DNA from: Peptococcaceae bacterium
Lineage (GTDB): Bacteria > Bacillota > Peptococcia > Peptococcales > Peptococcaceae
NCBI GenBank assembly: GCA_019420345.1
Contig: JAHZHI010000024.1
Location: 5,887-69,886, forward strand
Direction of reading: 5' to 3'
DNA: 64,000 nucleotides
This document shows, one piece after another, positions 8,348-14,498 of the stretch. Each line of letters begins with the position of its first letter. Within the stretch, counting starts at the first letter, position 1. A model generated the notes under the pieces. It made no database searches. It had not been told where the DNA came from and saw nothing but the letters and a program-made list of their open reading frames with translations. The position numbers and the translations under genes were made by a program.

Positions 8348-9406
8348 ATGCACGATTTTGATTACGCGCAGGCGCCGGCGCGGCTGCTGACGCCGGAGGT
8401 GGTGCGGCTGTTGACGCAGATCCACGAGGAGAAGGGCAAGCAAGAGCTGTTCCTTGAGGCGAATGTGGACGAGCTGCGCGGGCTGCTGGAAGTGGCGAAG
8501 ATTCAGAGCACGGGGGCGTCCAACCGCATTGAGGGCATCTTCACCTCGGACCAGCGGCTGCGGGCGCTGGTGGCGGAGAAAGCCGAGCCGCGCAACCGCT
8601 CGGAGGAGGAGATCGCCGGTTATCGCGAGGTGTTGTCGACGATCCACGAAAGCTACGACTACATTCCGGTGCGCGCGAACACGATTCTGCAGTTGCACCG
8701 CAATCTGTATGATTATTCGAGCGGCGCAGTGGGCGGCCAGTACAAGAACGCTGACAACGTCATCGCCGAGACAGACGCGGCGGGCCATCGACGCGTGCGG
8801 TTTCAGCCGGTGCCAGCGTTTCAAACACCGGGCGCCATGGAGGCGCTGTGCGATGCGCTGAAGGAGGCCTGGCAGGCGGAAACGTTCGACAAGCTGCTGC
8901 TGATGCCGATGTTTGTGCTGGATTTTCTCTGCATTCATCCGTTCAACGATGGCAACGGGCGCATGAGCCGACTGCTGACGCTGCTGTTGTTGTACAAGAG
9001 CGGCTGCATTGTGGGCAAGTACATCAGCCTGGAAATGATCATCGAAGCCACCAAGGACACCTACTACGACGCGCTGCAGCGCAGTTCGCAGGGCTGGCAC
9101 GAGGGCGCGAACGACTATGCGCCGTTTGTGACGTATTATCTGGGCATTGTGCTCAAGGCGTATCGCGAATTTGAAAGCCGCGTGCGCTTGATGCAGGATC
9201 GCTCGTTGTCCAAGCCGTCGCGTATTCGGGCGCTGATCGACGCGCACGTTGGCAAAATTACCAAAAGCCAGATCATGGCCCAGTGTCCGGATATCAGCAA
9301 GATCACTGTGGAGCGCACGCTGACCGAGCTGGTGAAGACGGGCTACCTGCACAAAGTCGGCGCAGGCCGCGCGACGGCTTATGTGAAGGCGGAGGATATG
9401 GAGTGA
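8348..9406 (+). CDS. Fic family protein (predicted AMP transferase)
   Basis: 352 residues, ATG preceded by GAGGGTGAT. The Fic core motif HPFNDGNGRMSR starts at residue 197, with the catalytic histidine and the phosphate-binding loop intact. An N-terminal helix carries SNRIEG (about residues 58-63), which fits the inhibitory motif [ST]xxxE[GN], so this is a self-inhibited class II type. The C-terminal 70 residues look like a winged helix (ITKSQIMAQCPDISKITVERTLTELVKTGYL). Such proteins transfer AMP to hydroxyl groups of target proteins; the target is unknown. GC content is clearly higher than in the flanking surface genes, and the gene stands alone between cassettes 2 and 3. Confidence 0.9.
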   Translation: MHDFDYAQAPARLLTPEVVRLLTQIHEEKGKQELFLEANVDELRGLLEVAKIQSTGASNRIEGIFTSDQRLRALVAEKAEPRNRSEEEIAGYREVLSTIHESYDYIPVRANTILQLHRNLYDYSSGAVGGQYKNADNVIAETDAAGHRRVRFQPVPAFQTPGAMEALCDALKEAWQAETFDKLLLMPMFVLDFLCIHPFNDGNGRMSRLLTLLLLYKSGCIVGKYISLEMIIEATKDTYYDALQRSSQGWHEGANDYAPFVTYYLGIVLKAYREFESRVRLMQDRSLSKPSRIRALIDAHVGKITKSQIMAQCPDISKITVERTLTELVKTGYLHKVGAGRATAYVKAEDME

Positions 9407-9438
9407 CCGGCGGATCGCAGAAAAGATCATACAAAGGA

Positions 9439-9470
9439 AGGCTCGACGCCAAGGGGCGTCGGGCTTTTTT
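9439..9470 (+). terminator. Terminator of the Fic gene
   Basis: GCTCGACGCC (9441-9450) pairs with GGCGTCGGGC (9455-9464), then TTTTTT. Confidence 0.8.
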
Positions 9471-9558
9471 GTTATTTTTGGCTATATATAGGAAGGAAAA
9501 TGCACACGGTATGTGGCGGTGCATCGGAGCGAAAACCCTGCACCAGCGCCCTACGGGG

Positions 9559-9632
9559 GCTTTTGTTATTTACCCTGTCGCCGCGGTGGGGGGATGATCA
9601 ATTTTTGGGGGGACTTTACTTTCTTCCTTTTC
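9559..9632. repeat. Non-coding repeat R1, copy 3
   Basis: Near-identical to 870-943 and 4961-5034. After it, 9670-9695 repeats the CCCTTTGGGGGGC plus T-run of 983-1011, and 9705-9789 repeats 1021-1098. Confidence 0.85.
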
Positions 9633-9789
9633 CCTACCACTCCACTTCCGGGATGCCCTCGGGCGCCGCGCTCCCTTTGGGGGGCTTTTTTTATTTTAGG
9701 GCGTGTTTCCATGGAGACAATGGGTAGGTAACTAGAAAACGATTGTGCACGTCCGTTTATTCTCGCACCAGCCAAGAGGCCGCGCCCGT

Positions 9790-10120
9790 ACTCCCCGCCC
9801 AAAGGGGGCGGCACGGCCAGCGGTCTTTGCATGGGCCTTGCTAAGTCATCGAAGGGGGGAGTAAGGCCACAGCATTTCTCCAAGCCAGGAAGCAACGAAA
9901 GAGACGTACCGCGCAGAAGCAATGGCGCAGGTGTGTGTCTATCTAAGGAAAGAAGATTCGACGAAAAGACTTCCTGGGGGCCCAACCGCTGACGCGGTCG
10001 TGGACGTACAGGCAGGCGCGGGCGGCGAGTCCCGAGCCAGCCAGCCTGAGTTGGGCAGGGAACCCCAACGCCGAATGCGGGCGGCAAAGCACCGCAGAAA
10101 ATTTATTGGGAGGGAAATAT
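9790..10120 (+). promoter_or_regulatory. Conserved structured 5' leader, cassette 3
   Basis: Third copy. ACTCCCC (9790-9796) pairs with GGGGAGT (9856-9862); CCAGGAAG (9885-9892) with CTTCCTGG (9970-9977); GTTGGG (10050-10055) with CCCAAC at 9981-9986 or 10064-10069. About 50 extra bases are inserted inside the CCAGGAAG/CTTCCTGG loop, and GTACATAT is lost there, while both arms are kept. That is what a selected helix would show. Confidence 0.6.
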
Positions 10121-10121
10121 A

Positions 10122-12422
10122 TTGAATAAGATCTCTAAAAAGATTGTAGCGCTGGTTACCATGGCAGCCTTCGTTCTGACCTTGGTTCCAATGGCTGCTT
10201 TTGCAGCAGTTGCAAGTTCAACTGTCGCAGTTGATAGTGATACACAAGAAATCACTTTGCAAAATGGAAGTGTGAATGCAACTGTTACAGTAAAGTTAAG
10301 TGCAAGTGATCAGCAGTTAAATGTATCAAAGAATGTTTTTGTTTGGGTGACTAAGAATGGTACTTTGTATCGTGACGCTTCTTTTGATCCTGCGGCAAAC
10401 GGTGGCAAAACGGGAAATCTTAAGTATGCTGCGAATTTAGCAAACGATAAGTTTGTAGATGGGACTGCAACTGTACAGATTACTTTACCAGAAGCTGGTG
10501 AGTATAAGGTATATGCAGGGATTGCGAATGGAAAAGATGAAGCTCAGAACACTTCTGACTTATTGCCAATCACTGCTGTAAGTGGCGCTGATACTATCAC
10601 TGTAAAAGATGCTGATAGCTATGTAAGCGGTATTACTATTACAGGCGCAGATCCTACTGCTGCAACTTATGGTACAATTACTTATAGCAATCCAGATGGC
10701 GTTAATCTGCAGGCAGTTTCTGGTACTGTAGATGCTACTTATAGCGAAACTGGTAAAACTGGAGCCTCTTCCGTTGGAAAAGAGGTAACCATTTCTAATC
10801 CATATGTTGATCAAGGCTTGGTAGTTGTTAATGATAAAAACAAGGAAATTACTAAAGTTCCTGTAGAAAATGGCAACAAGATCAACTTTAATATTTTAGC
10901 AACCAGCGATCTTCCTGCTGGGGAATACACTTTGACTCTATCTGTAGACAATGTAAACTACAAACTCACCGTTAAAGTAACCAAAGATGCAGATACCACT
11001 GCAAAAACTATCGAAGCAGTTGATACTGGTAAGACTTTGATCGCTGCTACTAGTACAGCAAATACCAGTCTTGGCGATGTTGCACGTTTTGTAATCAAGA
11101 ATGCTGCTGGCGAAGCGCTTGATGCTGTGAAAGGTCAGGGTGCTCAGTCTGGCAGTAATATCTTAGTGTTAGCAGCACCAGATAATTCTACCGCAATGTT
11201 TAAACTTGGTGATTATGATCAGAAAACCAAGGCTTATCCACTTGTGCTGACGAGTGGTTCCTTGATTCCTGGTGAATACAAAGTTCGTGTTGCTTTAGAT
11301 TCCAAGGACAGCGCAGATGTTACCTTCACCGTTGAAAGATTTGGCAAAATCGTAGACAGTAAGATTGTAATCACTGACGATGCTGATGCAAGCAAGACCC
11401 CTGTAACCAATGTTTATGGTGATCACATCTATACGGCAACTGTTAAGGTTGTAGATGAAAATGGTCTTGAAAAGACTGCTACAAATATTGGCGGCATGGT
11501 TGCAGGTATCAATAGCGGCAATGATGCTCTTAATGGTGGTATCACTACAAACAATCTTGCAACAGATGGTACCTTTACTTTTACAGTAACTGATGACAAG
11601 AGTAACAATGACAATGCTCTTATTGGTACTGTTATCAAGTTCACCGCATTCAGTATCAATGACGGTATTGATGCATCTGCAGAAGTTACTGTTGCAGACC
11701 CAGCAAACACCGAAGGTGTAAGCCTTGCATTTGACAGCGAAGCTGGCGAAGCAGCTAAATATAACACTGTAAATGTTACTGTTGTTAACGCAGATGGTGA
11801 CAAAGTAGATGTTGATTCTGCTGCTGGCAAAGTATATGCAACAGTTGTTGATCAATCAAATGAAGATGCAAATATTAGCGCAAAAATGGGTGCAGTAACT
11901 GCTGGTAAAGGTGAACTGACTCTGTACTCCGATAAGGAAACCACAGCTGACATTCGTGTAACCGTAATTGACGGTGACAACATCATTTATGCTAACACTT
12001 TGTCTTATGCTTTCGGTGAACAGGATATTCCTGTTAATACCAGCGTAGTTATGACCATCGGTTCTAATGACTTTGTTGTTAATAACGATGTTGTAACCGT
12101 TAAAGATGCTGCTCCATACATCGCTAACGATCGTACCTATGTACCATTCCGTGCATTGGGTGAAGCTCTTGGCGCTAAGGTAGAATGGGATCAGGATGCT
12201 CAGACTGTAACCTATACCACCGATAAGACCATTCTGGTAATGACCATTGGCAAAACCACTTACACCGTAAATGGTGAAGAAAAGACCATGGACGTTGCAC
12301 CAGAATTGAAAAACGATCGTACCTACGTACCAGTTCGTTTCGTTGGTGAAGCATTTGGCTTCAAGGTAACTGCTCTCTATGCAGCTGATGGTACTACCGC
12401 AAGCGTTCTTTTCCAGAAATAA
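10122..12422 (+). CDS. Secreted surface protein with C-terminal copper-amine-oxidase-N-like repeats, cassette 3
   Basis: 766 residues, TTG start after GGGAGG. The signal peptide is the same as in the two paralogues up to LTLVP, then MAAFA. Central Ig-like repeats (FVWVTKNGTLY, LPEAGEYKVYAG, YVEFG-type strands) are related but not identical. The last 125 residues are very close to those of the 1439 gene: VVMTIGSNDFVVNN, NDRTYVPFRALGEALGAKV, VNGEEKTMDVAPEL, NDRTYVPVRFVGEAFGF, and end LFQK instead of VFQK. It is flanked by the conserved leader and terminator. The pattern of conserved ends and divergent middle suggests duplication with exchange. Wall protein by family; no enzyme activity is implied by the copper amine oxidase N name. 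Confidence 0.85.
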   Translation: MNKISKKIVALVTMAAFVLTLVPMAAFAAVASSTVAVDSDTQEITLQNGSVNATVTVKLSASDQQLNVSKNVFVWVTKNGTLYRDASFDPAANGGKTGNLKYAANLANDKFVDGTATVQITLPEAGEYKVYAGIANGKDEAQNTSDLLPITAVSGADTITVKDADSYVSGITITGADPTAATYGTITYSNPDGVNLQAVSGTVDATYSETGKTGASSVGKEVTISNPYVDQGLVVVNDKNKEITKVPVENGNKINFNILATSDLPAGEYTLTLSVDNVNYKLTVKVTKDADTTAKTIEAVDTGKTLIAATSTANTSLGDVARFVIKNAAGEALDAVKGQGAQSGSNILVLAAPDNSTAMFKLGDYDQKTKAYPLVLTSGSLIPGEYKVRVALDSKDSADVTFTVERFGKIVDSKIVITDDADASKTPVTNVYGDHIYTATVKVVDENGLEKTATNIGGMVAGINSGNDALNGGITTNNLATDGTFTFTVTDDKSNNDNALIGTVIKFTAFSINDGIDASAEVTVADPANTEGVSLAFDSEAGEAAKYNTVNVTVVNADGDKVDVDSAAGKVYATVVDQSNEDANISAKMGAVTAGKGELTLYSDKETTADIRVTVIDGDNIIYANTLSYAFGEQDIPVNTSVVMTIGSNDFVVNNDVVTVKDAAPYIANDRTYVPFRALGEALGAKVEWDQDAQTVTYTTDKTILVMTIGKTTYTVNGEEKTMDVAPELKNDRTYVPVRFVGEAFGFKVTALYAADGTTASVLFQK

Positions 12423-12439
12423 GATAGGGATCTCCACTT

Positions 12440-12511
12440 ATCATTCAATCACGCTTCTGGAAAACGTTCGTGATAGTAAACCCTCGTCTCCTTCGGGAGG
12501 CGAGGGTTTTT
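12440..12511 (+). terminator. Conserved cassette terminator 3
   Basis: CCCTCGTCTCC (12481-12491) pairs with GGAGGCGAGGG, followed by TTTTT; same block as 3770-3840 and 8205-8273. Confidence 0.85.
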
Positions 12512-12529
12512 GCTTTGTTTGCAATATGA

Positions 12530-12558
12530 TTGACACTGTCCATCAAAAGCTCTACAAT
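12530..12558 (+). promoter_or_regulatory. Promoter of the dinJ-yafQ operon
   Basis: TTGACA (12530-12535) and TACAAT (12553-12558) with a 17-base spacer, 24 bases before the antitoxin start. Confidence 0.75.
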
Positions 12559-12581
12559 AAAGGAAGAAAGGACGTGATACT

Positions 12582-12854
12582 ATGGCAACTGCACCTACTC
12601 AGATTCGTATTGATAAGGAAACCAAGCAGCAGGCGTCGGAGTTGTTCGCAACGCTGGGGCTGGATATGTCCAGTGCGGTGAATTTGTTTTTGCGCCAGTG
12701 CATTTTGCATGGTGGGCTGCCGTTTGCGGTGGAACTGCCACGCTACAGCGCACGTACACTGGAAGCAATGGAAGAAGCGCGCCGTATTTCGCGTGACGAC
12801 AGCGTGCCGGCTTATACCGATATGGATGCGCTGAAACAGGCGCTGGAGGATTGA
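12582..12854 (+). CDS. dinJ: RelB/DinJ family antitoxin
   Basis: 90 residues. The N-terminal segment TQIRIDKETKQQASELFATLGLDMSSAVNLFLRQCI is the ribbon-helix-helix of RelB/DinJ antitoxins and would bind the operator; the C-terminal half (LEAMEEARRISRDDSVPAYTDMDALKQALED) is the toxin-wrapping part. The start is preceded by GGAAGAAAGGA. The toxin gene begins one base after the stop, so the two are coupled. Autorepression at the promoter upstream is expected from the family. Confidence 0.92.
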   Translation: MATAPTQIRIDKETKQQASELFATLGLDMSSAVNLFLRQCILHGGLPFAVELPRYSARTLEAMEEARRISRDDSVPAYTDMDALKQALED

Positions 12855-12855
12855 G

Positions 12856-13134
12856 ATGTATCGCGTAAAATTCACCACAGCCTACAAACGTGCCTATAAG
12901 CTAATGAAAAAACGCGGTGCCGACATGGCCCTGCTCGATGACGTGGTGGATCAGCTGCGCCGCGGGGAAACGCTGGCGCCGCGCTACCGCGACCATGGCC
13001 TCAGCGGAAAGTTTCAGGGCTTTCGCGAGTGTCACATCAAGCCCGACTGGCTGTTGGTGTATCTCATTGAAAACGATGTACTGACCTTAACCCTTGTTGA
13101 CACTGGATCACACGCGGATATTTTTGATATGTAG
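12856..13134 (+). CDS. yafQ: YafQ family mRNA interferase toxin
   Basis: 92 residues, RelE/ParE superfamily. The typical YafQ pattern is visible: N-terminal YRVKFTTAYKRAYKLMKKRG, the block LSGKFQGFRECHIKPDWLLVY and C-terminal TLVDTGSHADIFDM. The conserved histidine of CHIKPDW and the C-terminal HADIF-F/M region support an active ribosome-dependent RNase that cleaves translated mRNA. The ribosome site GGAGG overlaps the end of the antitoxin gene. Together with the antitoxin this is a type II pair of the DinJ/YafQ class. Confidence 0.92.
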   Translation: MYRVKFTTAYKRAYKLMKKRGADMALLDDVVDQLRRGETLAPRYRDHGLSGKFQGFRECHIKPDWLLVYLIENDVLTLTLVDTGSHADIFDM

Positions 13135-13182
13135 CTAGATGTGTCGCTTGCTGAAGCGGCGCGTGGCTGAAAATGATTGAGC

Positions 13183-13207
13183 CACCTTTGCAGATTGTGC
13201 AAAGGTG
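13183..13207 (+). terminator. Hairpin after the toxin gene
   Basis: CACCTTTGCA (13183-13192) and TGCAAAGGTG (13198-13207) form a perfect 10-bp stem; ACTTTTG follows, which is also the beginning of the truncated R1 repeat. Confidence 0.6.
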
Positions 13208-13208
13208 A

Positions 13209-13238
13209 CTTTTGTTATTTCCCCTGTCGCCGCGGTGG
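13209..13238. repeat. Repeat R1, truncated copy 4
   Basis: Only the first 30 bases of R1 (CTTTTGTTATTTCCCC to GCCGCGGTGGG) are kept and no surface-protein cassette follows. The rest of 13135-13443 holds a promoter and no other gene. Confidence 0.7.
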
Positions 13239-13364
13239 GTGAAAATTTCGGTCGGTTTCTTTCCATTGCAAAAGTGTAGGGATAAATAACGCGTGTATTT
13301 GTTCCATCAAATGGGAGGGTATTTCTTCCATTAAATAGAACTCATACGAATTGTTAAACGATTA

Positions 13365-13393
13365 TTGCGAATTGATCAGAAAACAGTTATAAT
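13365..13393 (+). promoter_or_regulatory. Promoter of the small acidic protein gene
   Basis: TTGCGA (13365-13370) and TATAAT (13388-13393), 17-base spacer. A clean AAGGAGTG ribosome site precedes the ATG. Confidence 0.6.
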
Positions 13394-13443
13394 GATACTA
13401 CAGAATACGAGTGATAGCATTTTTAACTAAGGAGTGAAAGATT

Positions 13444-13674
13444 ATGACTCAGCGTGTTGATTTACGTGATTTTGTTGAAGACGAATACTGCGAAGACGTA
13501 AAGGAAGTTGCTTCTAAGGTTGGCGTTCAGGTTGTTTGCAACGACGAAGATGACAAGGCCGAAGCTGATAAGAACGCAATCCACGTTCAGGATTTCGACG
13601 GCTGCGACAATGTTGTAGAAACGGCTTCCAAGTTCGGTGTGCAGGTTGTCTGCGACGACGAAGACGAAAAGTAA
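13444..13674 (+). CDS. Small acidic protein with two cysteine-bearing repeats, unknown function
   Basis: 76 residues, strongly acidic. It consists of two related halves: ...CEDVKEVASKVGVQVVC-NDEDDK and ...CDNVVETASKFGVQVVC-DDEDEK. Each has two cysteines exactly 15 residues apart followed by a DED cluster, with a lysine close. No signal peptide or membrane segment. It has its own promoter and a strong terminator, and its codons are the AT-ending set seen in the surface and ribosomal protein genes, which suggests high expression. I do not recognise a family. Metal binding, redox function or a peptide-precursor role are all possible; none is shown. Confidence 0.8.
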   Translation: MTQRVDLRDFVEDEYCEDVKEVASKVGVQVVCNDEDDKAEADKNAIHVQDFDGCDNVVETASKFGVQVVCDDEDEK

Positions 13675-13695
13675 TGTTTGAGGTGCTATGAAAGG

Positions 13696-13722
13696 GGTCC
13701 CGAGGGTTCGGGGCCTTTTTTT
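13696..13722 (+). terminator. Terminator of the small acidic protein gene
   Basis: GGTCCCGA (13696-13703) pairs with TCGGGGCC, then seven Ts. Confidence 0.8.
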
Positions 13723-13740
13723 GTTAAGGAGGAATGGGCG

Positions 13741-14430
13741 ATGTTGACGACGCGTTTATTGATGGATGGGTTGTACGCGCTGGAGGATGAGCGTGTGCGG
13801 CAGTTTTTGGTGATCGGCGCGGAGCGTGCGCTGTTGTTTGATACGGGCTTTGCGGACAGCGGCGTGCTGGAGACGGTGCTGTCGCTGACCGACAAGCCAG
13901 TGGATGTGGTGATGACGCATGCTGATCGCGATCACAGCGGCGGGCTGCCTGATTTTGGCTCGTGCCGTCTGCATCCTGGTGACTGGCCAATGGTGGAGGG
14001 CATGAATGTGATGCTGCTGCCGCTGTATGATGGCGATATTTGCCGCTGTGGCGATTATCGGTTTGAGGTGATTGAGATTCCTGGGCATACGCCGGGGAGT
14101 GTGGCGTTTTATGATGCGTCGAAGAAGCTTCTGTTGCCGGGGGATTCGGTGCAGCATGGCGGACCGATTTACATGTTCGGTGAGAAACGCCATTTGAAGA
14201 ATTATATTGCGAGCCTGCGCAAGCTGAAGCTGATGATTCCAGCGGATGCAACGGTGCTGCCGTGCCATAGCGAATGTCCGATTGATGGCAGCTTTATTGG
14301 GCGTGATTTGGAGGATGCGCTGGCGCTGCGCGATGGCAAGCTGCCAAGCGAGCCGCATCCAACGATGCCTTGCCGCGTGTATCATGGGGCGGCGACGGAT
14401 TATCTCTATGATGGTGAGATGGGTGATTGA
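13741..14430 (+). CDS. MBL-fold metallo-hydrolase
   Basis: 229 residues from the ATG at 13741, preceded by AAGGAGG; an earlier in-frame TTG lies before the terminator of the previous gene. Metallo-beta-lactamase fold marks are LLFDTGFADSG, the metal motif THADRDHSGG, PGHTPGSVAFYD and a late PCHSE histidine. The usual HxHxDH is HADRDH here, so the second histidine is an aspartate, which may change metal binding. The family hydrolyses thioester, lactone or phosphate esters, and substrate cannot be predicted. It is transcribed toward the ABC transporter gene with a 68-base gap. Confidence 0.85.
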   Translation: MLTTRLLMDGLYALEDERVRQFLVIGAERALLFDTGFADSGVLETVLSLTDKPVDVVMTHADRDHSGGLPDFGSCRLHPGDWPMVEGMNVMLLPLYDGDICRCGDYRFEVIEIPGHTPGSVAFYDASKKLLLPGDSVQHGGPIYMFGEKRHLKNYIASLRKLKLMIPADATVLPCHSECPIDGSFIGRDLEDALALRDGKLPSEPHPTMPCRVYHGAATDYLYDGEMGD

Positions 14431-14498
14431 TTTCGCGTGGCGCAGGTTTTATGAACGTGATATACTGATACTATGACTAATTTTTTGGAGGATGCGCC

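Noticed and set aside
13724..14385. Minus-strand frames opposite the MBL-fold gene
   Set aside because: Low-complexity alanine/histidine/serine products and no start signals; the plus-strand gene explains them.
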